A stretch of 64,000 nt of DNA from Amaurobius ferox. Taxonomy: Eukaryota; Arthropoda; Arachnida; Araneae; Amaurobiidae. The notes beneath the pieces are model-generated. The model saw only the letters and a program-made list of their open reading frames with translations. It did no database searches and was not told the DNA's origin. The translations under genes and the position numbers were made by a program. Positions 24,447 to 36,960 of the stretch are shown here, piece by piece; positions within the stretch are counted from its first letter, which is position 1, and every line of letters starts with the position of its first letter. The stretch covers positions 34,525,403 to 34,589,402 of the forward strand of contig OX578140.1 in assembly GCA_951213105.1 (NCBI GenBank), read 5' to 3'.

Positions 24447-27400
24447 TACAGAGCTAAATAAATGTTTTGTTTACGAAGGTAGTTTTAACATTTTGACTAT
24501 CGGTGGCGAAGAGTGATAAAATAAGTCGGAGAGACAGGAACCAAAATTAACAAATAAAAGTTTAAAATGTGTTTCACATTTTCTAAATTTTAAAATACAT
24601 GTTAGTGTGGATCATTAAAATGGGCTTGTTGCCCACTTTAATTTCTTCCGAAACATTCACTTTCCCATGGCAGGCCCTCTTGGAAGGACAACACCGGCGA
24701 GGTTCAAAACCCAAAGTAAATATATATCACGAAAGACAACGTGTATCGAATTTAAGCTTTCTAGCTGCTTCACTTTTTGATTTATTCCCCAAAGCATGTA
24801 ACTTCTTAATCCGTGCCCAGAATGGTTCAAAATCCAATGAAAGAAAATATATAATGAAATATAGATATGCTTAATTTTAGCTTTACGGCTGCTCTGGATT
24901 CATCAGAAATGACGTTAGATATATAGATGCATTTGCTTGTCAACTTTTCAACCTAAGCATTAAAAACGTATTAGAGATTTTAATATCAACACTAAATAAA
25001 ATATCTACCACAAGTATATTTAAATTCTTGCATATGCTGATGACATAAATATATGATTATTCCCATCGAAACTTCTGCGGTCAATGTTGACAATCGTTAA
25101 TTTGTACTCAGAGATTTTAACTATGTTTCAATAGAACAGTTAAAACGTATTTTAATATGTATTTAAAATGAGCAGTATGGGTGATCCAGAGAATATGCAG
25201 CCATGTAATGTTATCCAATTCTTTTTAAAGACAATGCGAAATCTACATAGTGATTGAAAGTTCATGATAATATAGCACTAGTTTTACACAGAGCTACACA
25301 TTTTTCATAAATCTACAAATCCTTCAATTTAAACTCTCAAAAATAACTTAGTTGAAATTTTGTTTTCAAAAAATTCTTTGGATTTACACTTTCCCAGAAA
25401 GTGGACACTAAAGGAGATATCTACCACAAATATATTTAAATTCTGGCATATGCTGATGAAAGTACATCTTGGATACTTTGTCCCTTTTTTTTCCACTAAA
25501 AAAAAATGCTTGATGGTATTGCAACGGGAAAACTCAGATTTTTAGCCGAAGAATAAATTGATCTATAGTTCTAAGAGTTCTGCGACGAAGAACCTTTTCC
25601 GAACGTACTCGTGTCTTATTATACGAGTTTTGTCACTCTACAGTAGTAATCGCTCATCTTTTATCACCATGGCGCTAACAGCAATTCAAAATATTTCATT
25701 CTACTTCTAAGAATTCTCCTACAAGCCACAAAATAGTATCAAAAGCTCACCTAACTCACTTTGGGTTGTTAAGCTTTTTAAATCATTAAGGAAAGTTATT
25801 AAATTTACAAAAGAATTTACACTTCCGGGAGCAAGCCTAGCACTGCTAAACCTATGACCAACAACTGAGCAGTTCTGTCTTTATCCATCCTTATGGGTAC
25901 ACGGATTGGACACTTTCATAGTAACAAAATCGCTATTAAATATCAGTTTAGAATACTTATTTATAGTTTCACCTTTTATTCAAATAACATTTCAAATTTC
26001 AGTTATAGGAAGCTGTGATTTTGAAATAAATCATTGATGTAAGACAACAAACTTTTAGCTATTAAATAATAATGGAATATCTAACTTAGTGGTTTCCATA
26101 CCTATATTTCCTCATCAACCAAGATAGCTTTGTCGCAAGTATAAGCAAAATTTTACTACTCTACTATTTCAATTTCTACTTGAACACATCATCGTCCACT
26201 TTAAGTAAATTCTTGTTCAGAGGCATGTTACAGTACAAATTTTTAGCTATCGCTAAACTTTGAATTTTATAAATTTCTGAAGTAAAATTATCATAGCGAT
26301 CCGGTAAGGCGAGTTTTGAAAACTTTATAATACAAGGTCTGATTGTACTAGATGGATCGACAACAACAAAAAAAAGCCTATGCTTAAACGTACTAAATAT
26401 CTTCAATTTAATATTCTGGATTCAAATTTGACTCACAAAAATTCAAGGTTACAGAGCATACTATCTAAACGGAATGCAGCCAGCATGTCAATGTCTTGTG
26501 TGACATGGTACAAACGTGATTATTATGTTTTAAATAACATACTTGAAATTTTATTTAAACAAATGGACGCATTTTTTAACCGAAAATAAATTTAATCCGC
26601 CATAATTAAAATTGAATAAAAAGTTATCATGTAGGTACCGTATATTTAATTGGGATACTGGCATGATAATCACAATAAATTAAACTGCTGCTTCTAAAAA
26701 TGTTTACTTTCAAAAACTTGACAACTATTGTTTTGACTCCTCGGGTCAAAATTAGTGTACATTTACCGAATATCAAGAAACAAAAGCTCTTGATCACAAG
26801 GAGGAGGCTTCAAAACGCCTCTGAAAACGTTCAATCATCTAATTTTTTTTATTCTGCTTTCTTAAGTATTAAAATTTATATTGACCTGATATATTGTATT
26901 GGATATAAACATATGATTGCCCCAAGAATTTCACAAAACGAAATTGAAATAAATATTCTACTGCTTCGACACTGCTCGACATTCACCAAAGTAATAAGAT
27001 TTAGAAATAAAAATATGTGCATCGTAACAAAGACTAACGTTATCAATCTAAATGATAAATCACCTAACAGTAACTATATATGCATCTTTATATAAAATGA
27101 ACGTTATATTAACTTTAATGTATAAAATTATAGGATGCATTATGTCCAAATGAAATTTTCTGACGCTCCACTCTGTTCTTGTGTAGAACATTTGAATAAT
27201 AATCATAGTTACTTTAATTTATTGACAATGATTCCAATTGGGGTCAATAGGATCATATATCTTGTCCTTATATGAAGCTTAACAGAAATCCAGCTGCATC
27301 CAGTAATTGTTGCGGCTCAATTGAAGTAGGATTTCCCTGTAATTCATCGTAAAAATAATAAATATATATATATTGTATAAAACAGTATTATAAAATTTCA

Positions 27401-27640
27401 TAAACATTTTGCATAAGTTTGAGATTATGGTAATTTTTAAAATACCGATCGTTCGGTAATATTAATTTTACAAAAATAAATGATATGTATGCAAAATACA
27501 CAGCTTTTTATATTATATTCTATCGTAGCAACTAACGCTATTAATATTTACTTTTCGTCTCTTTCTCAATCAGATGTAATTTTGTACATACAAGGAATAC
27601 ACTAATACATGAACTTACTACTTCCTTGTATAAACCAGTC
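24447..27640. other. AT-rich stretch with one small direct duplication
   Basis: About 55 bp at 24988-25044 (ATATCTACCACAAGTATATT, CATATGCTGATGA) is repeated at 25403-25460. The open frame 26700-27095 (131 codons) has the base composition of its surroundings and no motif, so it is not called a gene. Confidence 0.5.
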
Positions 27641-27736
27641 ATGTGCCTATTATGTGACGACGATTATTTCGAGGGTGTTATACGAGGACATAGTGCTTAT
27701 AACGCCCTCTAAACATTCGTCACCTGGATAACACAT
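27641..27736. repeat. Imperfect ~96-base inverted repeat (hairpin)
   Basis: CATGTG, GTGACGA and GAGGGTGTTATA on the left pair with TATAACGCCCTC, TCGTCAC and CACATG on the right, with two internal loops and a short terminal loop near 27684-27690. It could be a MITE remnant or a structured RNA. Confidence 0.5.
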
Positions 27737-30685
27737 GGCCACACAAGTTATGCAAGGAAGAAAGTTCGTGTCTTACTTTAAAAACACAAAAACAAACTTC
27801 TGCTTGAAGGTTTAAAGTTGTTACCGAATTCTTACAAACATTCACGTACAGTGGGAATACTTGTTCGAAAGTATTTACTCGTACAGTGGGAATACTTGCA
27901 TCAAAAGTCCAATATTGACAGTGTTAACCATTATTTCCCATATGTGTTTTATACATTGGAAGTCATTATCTATACGAAAATTCTAAAAAATAAGTTATAT
28001 TCAAAGTGGTCGACCATTCAGTTACAGAAGACTATAAGCACACTATTAATAATTTTGAAACGAATATGATTGTTTGACTGCAATTGAACGTAAAATGCGA
28101 TCCGAGTTTCATAGCAATTTCTGTGATCACTTTCTTATGCTAGTGAGTCATTAAGATCAATTTATTCTACTTGTATGCACAGTTAATTATGCTTGTATGG
28201 AAAGTTGAGTTATAAGGTGATAAAGAATGATCAATTGAGCCCTTTCTTGCAACGCCCTGTAAGTGTACAAAAGTTACTTTACTGTTTAAGGTTTATCAAA
28301 TTCACACCTAAATTTCAACACCAACAGTATTATTTCCAAACATATTATTGTTTCATGATAAGACAACTATATAAGTCGTTACACAACAGTTTACCCTATA
28401 TTACAGACATATAATGAACACAAAAGGCAATAAAACTCTAAATGTGTAATATTATTTCTAAAAGCATTTGTTTATGAAATATAATTGGTTTAATACTTAA
28501 TTTATTCAGAAATATAATTGCTCATGAAGCATAATAAAGTGTACATAAAACAAATAATTTTACGTACTGCAGAACTATAGACATACGTAAACTTTTGCAT
28601 TTCTTTGTATTCATTTTGAGAGAAATAAATAACAATCACAGTTTTTAAATGTATTAATACTGAACATTAATTTAAAGAACATGCTTTTCTGCAAACCTTT
28701 GCAATTGTTGGGTAACTATTAACCCCACAAGATATTTTCTAGAAAGCAGACTAGCAATATTATTGAATACAGATATTTGAATAAATTATTGACACCAGAT
28801 ATCAAATCATTTAACAAGGATTTAAATAGTTTGATACTTCTTCATGACATTGAATTCAAAGGTTAAAACATGATCAAATCTTTATTATTGAATCAAAAAT
28901 TGAAATATCGTGCAAAGAGTTACAATCTGTAAAAGTAATGGTTGAGCAACTTTAATACCCTAGCGAGATAATTTAGAGAGCTAAGCCAATATTGATAGTT
29001 CAGGCTAAAAATTCACTAGTTTTAATTCGAGATTGAAAATAGTTCATAGTGAAAATTGTAAAGGATTTAAAATTGCTTTAAAAAAATAATTTCAATAAAC
29101 TTTTACGGAAACACACATTTTCTAAAATAGAGAATTTCTGTATCGATACTGAATGAAATTGTTTTAATTTTATGCTGAGAAAATTTAAGAACGTACAGTT
29201 TTAAGATTTTCAAATATCAATTATCTCATCCTTAAGTGAGGACTGCATATGCAACCTTAATAAACATAACACACGAGGGACATGTATGAAGCCTACAACA
29301 TACGAGAGATATGTATGGAGCCAAACTCTTACTATTTCTAAAAACACATGTATGGAGCCAAACTCTTATTTGACTATTTCTAAAAACACAACTCATTTTT
29401 TACTTTCCTCAAAAAATTATATTGCAGGCTATAAAATATATTTGTATAATTTGTTATTGAATGTGAACGAAGAACAATCGAAAAATATTCTTCTTTATGT
29501 GTAAAGACTACTCCAGATGCACATTAGTTTTTCTTATATAGATCTTTATAGTCTCTTTTCCAAGGGCAAACGTTACATCTCACTAATCACCATGAAATCA
29601 GAGTTATTTACGTCGCCATATTAGACAGAATAAACGCCGATGTGGTATGGATCCAGCCAAATTGTTGTCACAAACGATAAAAAAAAATAAATATAACTTT
29701 TCGAAGGCGATATTGACAAGACATGTATTGTGCTTTCTCAATATTTTCAAAATTCGCTACTGCCGACAATACCCCTTTTCCATAAACTACAGAGATATAT
29801 AATTACATGGCACGTGATTTCAGTGGAATTTGTGTATCTGAATATGCTTAAGATGGAATTCAATAAGAAAAACAGGGAACTGAAACCCACTAAATATATT
29901 GCTCATATAATTTGTTTGGTACTGCTATTTATCTTAAACACACACGGCAAAGTGAAGTGCAAATGGTCAATATCAGTCATATAATAAGATACAAATAGTA
30001 GTCAAACGATCAGTAAAATTAGCTGAGTCATGTGCCCATTAAAATAAAGCCAGGTGAATACTGTACACCTAATAAATATTATCGAACACTAACTTTTATC
30101 TACAACAAAAATAAACCATGAAATTATTAACGAGGTTAACATTACTTTACAACCTACAATAATATCTCAACACTTATTTTTTTCCGTGCACAAAAGGCAT
30201 TTCTATTTTATATTGTGACATTTGATTGTACAAAAATTACGTCTTTATTTTGAGTTGTAACAATTTTGTTTTGTTCGCACTCAAATACGGACGAATTTTA
30301 GTGTCGTACTTGTATAACGACATAAGAGAATTGGAAGATGAAAATTAAAGATAAGTTAGCAAACTTTGCTAATTGGCAGTGTTATGTTAGCTCAAAATTA
30401 CACATTTAAGTTGCGACTTTTGAAACAAGGTTGCGATATAAACGTATGGTTATAGCAGTAAAAACCTCCAGAAAATCTGTGATTCCAACCATTACTAAAA
30501 TGGAAGCGTCACTAAAGCTGATGAAAATTAAACTGTGTGTGTTATTTCCCAGTTATGTATCAAACTGCATTAACCTTCATTTAAGTGCGTATCAGTAAGG
30601 AAATAACTCGCACTCAAACAAAATAATAACATTTTTCTGAATATAAAATTTTACAATTTTATTGCATCCAAAATATAAAACTTAC
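27737..30685. other. AT-rich stretch with short direct repeats
   Basis: CGTACAGTGGGAATACTTG occurs at 27845 and 27880. ATGTATGGAGCCAAACTCTT occurs at 29311 and about 29348. No gene recognised. Confidence 0.5.
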
Positions 30686-30733
30686 CAATAAGATGATGTT
30701 AAACGTTTTATGCAGATATTGCTCTTAGGTGTC
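30686..30733 (-). other. Exon-like segment, minus strand
   Basis: On the minus strand, acceptor TATTTTTCTTTCAG is followed by 48 bases and a GTAAGT donor. The segment and its donor resemble 32208-32274 (shared end AACA(T/C)CATCTTA(T/A)(T)G before GTAAGTTT). No protein frame is shared, so a non-coding transcript is as likely as a coding one. Confidence 0.3.
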
Positions 30734-30969
30734 CTGAAAGAAAAATAAAGTAACCTTTTTGAAATTGCCATCTCTATTTAGAATATATAATCGATATTTA
30801 TTGAAATCCAACAATATAGTTCAATTTTGTACATTTTACAAGTTTTCTTACAAATAAGTCTATAAATGTTTCTACAATTCGCGAGATAACAGTTTCCCTC
30901 ATCTATCGTTAAAAAAATATTGCTCAAAATCTATATTGCCGTTCTCAAACCAAACAGTAAAAGTTTTGC

Positions 30970-31685
30970 ACTTATCGGTCATAGGGACCATGGGTTACCG
31001 ACTACTTTTCCGAGTTGTCGCCAACACGAACATTGGCGATATAATCCGATACGAGAAATTCACTACAAACGCAATGATTACAATTTAATATATAATGGGG
31101 TTTGATCAACTTTACTTAACAAAAAAATATTGTGTTACATTTAAATTTGTGACGGCGAAAACTCAGCTAATATGAAGCCAAACAAAGCAACACGTAGCGA
31201 CCACCCCAAATTCTGGTTTATACCGGTTGATGATATTATATAAATGGCGATGTTTTCATATTTCGTGGCTTACACCGGCTTTCAACATTTGAAAGTAAAC
31301 CATCGTATAACTCCGTGGATCCTGAAGCCAGGACTCATACGAAGACCATAGAGACTCTGGTGATCCGCGAAATGGCTTAACAAAAAGCATAGAGGCACTT
31401 GGACTCATATCTCGCAGAATTTATGTGGCGAAGCGTTACCGGTAGTGATAAATTTAATGACATTTTATGGGCAACAGCTGAGTTTGGGCCGCCACAAATT
31501 TCAATGTAACACAATATTTTTTTTTTGTTAAGTAAAGTTGATCAAATCCCATTATATATTAAATTGCAATCATCGTGTTTGTAGTGAATTTCTCGTATCG
31601 GATTATATCGCCAACGTTCGTGTTGGCGATAACTCGGAAAAGTAGTCGGTAACCCATGGTCCGATATGGTCTATAACCGATAAGT
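30970..31685. mobile_element. Foldback element with ~200-bp inverted arms
   Basis: Arms 30970-31170 and about 31471-31685 are inverted copies. Landmarks are ACTTATCGG at the tips, CCATGGGTTACCGACTAC, GAGAAATTCACTACAAAC and GATCAACTTTACTTAAC. Inside each arm is a smaller hairpin; the right one is ATCGCCAAC, loop GTTCGT, GTTGGCGAT. No target duplication or coding frame was found. Confidence 0.8.
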
Positions 31686-31861
31686 ACCTTAATTTTTAAC
31701 CGTTAACATTTATAAAAACATTACAATTCAATTCTGCAAAAATTTAATAATAAAATTATAATTGATATAACTTATTATTAGAAGGGGATATATACCTCAA
31801 ATATAAATTAATATTTTGATACTGTATGCGTTTACCATAAATTGCATGAACAAATTCAATA

Positions 31862-31980
31862 TTGCATACTGAAACCCGTGCATTTTAATTACAGTTGCAT
31901 GCTGAAACTCATGCATTTTAATTACACTTAGATACTGAAACTCATGCATTTTAATTTCAGTTGCATACTAAAACTCTTAT
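31862..31980. repeat. 33-bp tandem repeat, about 3.7 copies
   Basis: Unit TTGCATACTGAAACTCATGC followed by ATTTTAATTACAG, starting at 31862, 31895, 31928 and 31961. Confidence 0.85.
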
Positions 31981-32207
31981 ATATTGTAAATCCTACAGTT
32001 AAAGAATTGAATGAGGTCCATTGATGTCTTAACATTTTCAAGAGATGGCAGTTTCAATTATATCTATAGAAGAATTATTGCACAAAATCCATATAAAATC
32101 AGCACTCAGCAGAAAAACATTTTCTACACAATATTTGAACTCCATTGAATCAAAAATAGGAATAATGAATTGTTATAAAGCGTTTTATTAATAAATATGA
32201 AACTTAC

Positions 32208-32274
32208 CATTAAGATGGTGTTAAAACACTCGTAGATCCTAATAATGCTCCGAAGTCCACCATTTCTCGATTCC
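32208..32274 (-). other. Exon-like segment, minus strand, paralogue of 30686-30733
   Basis: Minus-strand acceptor TTTATTTTTTAG, 67 bases, and a GTAAGT donor. Two frames have no stop over most of its length. See 30686-30733. Confidence 0.3.
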
Positions 32275-33974
32275 CTAAAAAATAAACTTTCATGAAAACC
32301 TAAATCTATGTTTATTTTGAATGTTTAACTGTTGATATTAATAGAAACGCTACAATATAATTAAATTTTTGTAAAATGCAATCTACTCCAAATATGTACA
32401 TTAATAATTTCCTGCAGTTTGTGTTTACCCTAAATAGTTATTAATAAAACCTTTAAATATTGTAATTTAACATGTACCACAAATAATATAATGGATTATA
32501 TTTAAAATAGTATCAAAATAGGAGTCTATTTGTCCAAATTATTCGGTGCATTTGAATTGCGTTGAAAAACACGTGATCATATTTCTAATAGCCCTGTAAT
32601 TTTAAAAATTGAAATTAGAACTACATACACTTAAAACCAGCTTTGCGATAAATAAGATAAGTGGTATTTAAAAGTTAAACTGGAAGACTAATACAGTATT
32701 TAATCTTTTGGCAGTTATTTCACGGGACAAAAACTTTTTAGTCGCCAAGGATGTTTGAACGATTTTAGAAATGCTGAATCCAAACATGACACTAGTATTT
32801 CAAAATTGGCTCGGATTTTTGAGGAAATTGATACCTCTCAAACTATTATTTTACCCTAACACGACCTGAACAAAGATGTCGATTGTTTCAAATGCATTTG
32901 TAAATTGTTTCTTAAAGTACGAAAAGGAAAAAATAGGAATTATTGATGGTCCTTAACTGTGTAGACTCATCAGCGATTTGAAGATCTTGGATAATCACGA
33001 AGCAGACACTTAAGTTCTAAACATAGCGGTCATGCAATTCTTTAGGTTACTTTTATAAAATACATTAGCTCCATAGTCATATCTGTTCTATTTATTATCT
33101 CAGAAATTTGAGCCAATCTAGTAAAACTAATTCAATATTCGACTTCATCGCCAATTTACTTTAAAATCGATACAATTCACAATAAATTCAGCATTGACTA
33201 ATGTTATGGAAATCTAAATCTTGTTTGAAACGAAAATGTATTAAATTTTCATAACAGTGGTTAAAGAATGGTAATTTAGGTTAATTAACTACACAATTGC
33301 AGTCAGCTGTGCGAATAATAATGCAAATGGTTAGTGTTAAAATAAACTCAGGTATTTAGGAAATATATAATAACTAACCGATCAGCTGAAACTAATTATT
33401 TAAATTTTGTTTGAGATAGGATATGTATTACATTTCCGTAACAGTATTCAACAAATGATAGTTTAAGTTGATTAGCTATATTTTAAGGTTATACAATTAA
33501 AATATGCTATAAATAATGCAATTGATGAGCATTAAAATCTTCCCTGAGGACAACTAATGATTGATTTTCTGACAATTATTAAAAGTTTAATACTAGTTTC
33601 GCATGAAACAAAATTTAAGTTTCCATAGTTTCAGTAGTTAATCAATGTTAAAATAACTTACATTTTAAAAATAATGTCCCGAAATTATTAAACATTTTCA
33701 TTTTAGAAGATAATTTATTGAAGTGTTAGGATTACGCATCGGTATTTTACATATTATATATACAAAACATAATTAAAGACTCAGCAGTACCTAACATTGC
33801 AGCCAACTTATATTCCCGTAGTCTGTTCTTGATGAAGCAAAGTAACGTACATCTGTGGCTGGAACGCCATATTATAAAATATGATGTACAATAAGGGTAT
33901 TTTTAGTTAATTTAAATCCAGGCCCACTGATATGGCGGCTTCCAGTGATTCACAATATTACAGTTGAAAATGTT
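32275..33974. other. AT-rich non-coding stretch
   Basis: No gene recognised. Near 33870-33800 the minus strand has an ATGGCG start with 20 codons before a stop, which might be a leader exon; not supported further. Confidence 0.4.
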
Positions 33975-34045
33975 GCGCCATCTAGTGCATAAATTTGTAT
34001 AATCGAAATCTATTTTATAGCGAAAAACAACAACGCCATCTAGTG
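33975..34045 (-). promoter_or_regulatory. Pair of CTCF-like motifs
   Basis: GCGCCATCTAGTG (33975-33987) and ACGCCATCTAGTG (34033-34045) lie in the same orientation 58 bp apart. Their reverse complement, CACTAGATGGCG(C/T), fits the animal CTCF core CCASYAGRKGGCRS. Binding is an inference. Confidence 0.4.
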
Positions 34046-34393
34046 AAGGTAACGACGTAACAAATATTTTTTTTTCAATAATCAACAAATATGCTTTATT
34101 TTCTCAAAAATAGTGAAATTCTTATAGATATAAATTCATTAATTATGTCAGACTTCAGGAAAGTAGGTACTCAATTGCTCATAGACCTAACTAATTGCCT
34201 ATTAATTTAATTTGAAAAGAACTAATTGATTAAGGTTATAAGAAATTCTATAATTTATGAACCAATTTTTCTGTAATTTGTGTATATGAATTAAATTATT
34301 ACAAAAATATAATTAAATTAGAGTTATATATTTTTATAATAAAATTGGGACTATGGAACAGAAATAAATTATTGTAATAGATATTTTTATTTT

Positions 34394-34500
34394 CATCAAT
34401 AACGTTATTGATGAATTATAAAATAATATATAACGAAAATTATGTCGTTATTGATAAAGTAAAAATGTCAATCGTTAATTGAAAATAATTAACAATTGAC
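34394..34500. repeat. Cluster of AT-rich palindromes
   Basis: A perfect 20-bp palindrome CATCAATAACGTTATTGATG lies at 34394-34413. At 34467-34500 a 14-base inverted repeat GTCAATCGTTAATT / AATTAACAATTGAC has one mismatch. The word TCGTTATTGAT recurs between them. Confidence 0.8.
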
Positions 34501-34682
34501 GAAATAAAATGAAAAATACATCATTAACATCATAATTGAAATAATAACATAAATTAATCTGACGACATAATTGAAAAACTTAAATATTTAAATCTGAATA
34601 AAAACAAAGAAATATGTACGTGGAGCGTAATATTGACTTAATTGATTAAATATTCCATTTATCAATTATTAGCAGTTATTAA

Positions 34683-35076
34683 AAATACAAAAATAAACAG
34701 CAAAATGACCTTGGGCTTCGGAATTGCAGCAGGGTAATGTATCGAAGGATTCTGCTATGGGTCCAGGACCCTGAAAGAGAAACGGGTCCTTGACCCATAG
34801 CGACCCAGGGATACATTACCCCTGCTGCAAGACCGATTACTGATTCTCCAAGGGAAGTGGAATAAATTTTGTTTAAAGCCAAATCGTGCCTTTCATGGAT
34901 CGGACTTTTATTAACAACTGCGCCGCATTTGCGTAACGTGTTAGGAAACCATGAAAAACCCAACATACACAGTCCGTCAATTCAGTCTGCAGCGAGCGGG
35001 ATTCGATCTCGCAACCTGTGGATTGACTCCCCATGATTCAGAGGTCAGCGTCCTAACCTCTCGGCCATGGGTTGGC
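34683..35076 (-). mobile_element. tRNA-Ser/Leu-like SINE with a palindromic tail
   Basis: The minus strand starts with a tRNA-like head: A box TGGCCGAGAGG and B-box-like GATCGAATCC, resembling a class II (Ser/Leu) tRNA. The body ends in a long inverted repeat at 34726-34828: GCAGCAGGGTAATGTATC pairs with GATACATTACCCCTGCTGC, and CTATGGGTC with GACCCATAG. Flanks CAGTTATTAA (34673-34682) and CAGTTAGTAA (35077-35086) look like a slightly decayed target duplication. Confidence 0.75.
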
Positions 35077-35164
35077 CAGTTAGTAATGCAACAATAACGT
35101 ATTCCACAGTTTCAAAAATTGTGCTTACTGGAAATCCAAGCAAATATGTGTTTCCATGGTAAAA

Positions 35165-35300
35165 TCATAAAATAATATGAGCAGCACATGGCTTCCCCTA
35201 ATACAATGAATTTACTTCTGTCACAATAAAAAAAAGTTGTATAATATCTACAACACAATATTTTTTTGCAGAATTGTACATGAAATTGTATATTTTGAGA
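35165..35300. repeat. Fragment of the 10.8/35.7-kb repeat family
   Basis: GAGCAGCACATGGCTTCCCC, then AATTTACTTCTGTCACA, matches the left part of the copies near 10835 and 35685. Confidence 0.5.
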
Positions 35301-35669
35301 TTGCTCCTCAAATAGTTAAATTTTAATGATATTTTCGTTAATTATTGCTGTACTACATGATTTCTGTATTGACATTTCCTATTTTTACTGGGTATTCAAC
35401 TATTATTTTAATAAACAGTAAGGATAATATTCAGGATGTTTCACCTTAGTTGATATCACTTTGGTAGTTGGTTTTAGATATATTTCCAATTAAAAAATGT
35501 ATTAAGATTAAAAGCGAAATTCTTTCATATTTTTTTCTTTTCTGGTGAGTGGTACTTTTATGGAACTAAAATGGTCTAAAATAGATTACTTTAAGCAAAA
35601 TCAATTCATTTAGAAGAAGTTTTAAAAAATGGTGCAATTATCTTCATTATTCGGAGAGTTCTTGTCCAT

Positions 35670-36690
35670 TAAAAAGATCTGATATGGTCAGCATATGACT
35701 TCCCTTATATAAAGCAATGGAATTACTTCTTTTACGAATTAAAAATGGTATATAACATCTAGGCTATATGGTTTTAATGTTGCACATATGATGCTTTTCC
35801 GGTCGATAATATGTAAAACTATTCCAAAGTACCCAATTAACTTATATTTCACTCAACTAGATAATTATCAAATATTGGTGGCATCCACAATAAGCAATGT
35901 AGTTCATATATTAAAATATTTTAATATTTAATTTATCATTTTGGCGCCATTTTTGCAATTTTGTCGATATTTTCGTCAATCTAGTGCGATATACTACCAT
36001 TGGCGATATTTCGCTTTATGAGTCACCAAATCTAGCGCCAAGGGTTACAAACAAACAAAGAGAAGAATTTCTTAGATATAAATGACCGTTGGCGAATTAT
36101 TAGGCGTTAAATGAAAAACTATTACACAATGTAACTTTTTTTTTTCCGGCCACCCAAACTGTTACTCTAAGTCTTCGGACGAGTCGGTTGGTCTGGGCTT
36201 TCGACAATGTAACTTTTCTCGTAAATGAAACAAACTAGATCCACGAGAATTATGTTAATAAATGCACATGAAAAGTGAACATATTTCACAAAATTTAATA
36301 TATTCTTTGAATTTTGTGATTTTTTTGATAAATTTATTTGAAACAAGGAAAATTTCTCGGGAACAGTCCTTGATAGCGTTCTAAAATGTGTGTCATAAAA
36401 GTAAGTCTCATAAAAATTTACTTAAATGATTGCTCTTTCAAACGTTTGAAAATTTGGCGATGTTCCGAGCATTCGATTGCGTTTATAAATAACAGGCTTC
36501 CACTATTCAGCGATTGAAGATGTTGTACAAAATTTCATTCGAGACTCAAGGATACACAGACATTGCCTAAAATACGCTCAGTTCTAGTTCGGGGATGCTT
36601 GAAGCGTGCTTTTCCGTTGAAAAAATTCGAATTTTAGCCACCGTCACAACACTTTCCTTGTGCATTATACCATATTTATATAAGGAAAGT
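35670..36690. repeat. Second long copy of the terminal-hairpin repeat family
   Basis: Starts near GATCTGATATGGTCAGCA and ATGACTTCCCTTATATA. It shares the internal landmarks TAGATCCACGAGAAT, GATAGCGTTCTAAAAT, CATTCGATTGCG and GGGGATGCTTGAAGCGTGCT with 10868-11745. It ends in the same kind of hairpin (ACTTTCCTT with AAGGAAAGT, about 36649-36690). It carries a SINE-tail insertion at 36140-36203. No coding frame is visible. Confidence 0.7.
36140..36203 (+). mobile_element. 64-bp SINE-tail insertion with 14-bp target duplication
   Basis: TTTTTTCCGGCCACCCAAAC through GGTCTGGGCTTTCG is flanked by perfect ACAATGTAACTTTT at 36126-36139 and 36204-36217. Same tail family as 12638-12707. The other copy of the host repeat lacks it. 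Confidence 0.75.
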
Positions 36691-36869
36691 AATGGATATT
36701 TCCCCCCCTCAAGTACAGGGTCAGCTGCAGATAAAATTGCAAAGATACATTTTTATACAAAGTCTGACTGCAATTTACAGTCAGCCCCTGTTTCCCGCGA
36801 TAAAGTCGAGGTATAACTTAATTTCAGTTTTCCAACTTTAGCCTATTTTACTGGAGTTCTTTTACTCCA

Positions 36870-36960
36870 TCTATATAATAAAAGGCACTGTCTGTGTGTC
36901 TGTCTTATACACTAGCCAGCGACAGCGCGTCGAAGAGCTACGAAATTTGGCAATCGGAGA
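36870..36960 (+). mobile_element. Possible Helitron 5' end
   Basis: A then TCTATATAATAAAAGGCACT followed by TGTCTGTGTGTCTGTC resembles the 5' end of arthropod Helitrons (TC start, TATAATAAAAG, then TGTCTGT repeats). No matching 3' hairpin and CTRR end was found downstream. Confidence 0.4.

Noticed and set aside
26700..27095. 131-codon plus-strand open frame
   Set aside because: No motif, base composition like its surroundings, no splice or promoter context; plausible by chance.
34679..34966. 95-codon minus-strand open frame
   Set aside because: Lies wholly within the SINE and its palindromic tail.
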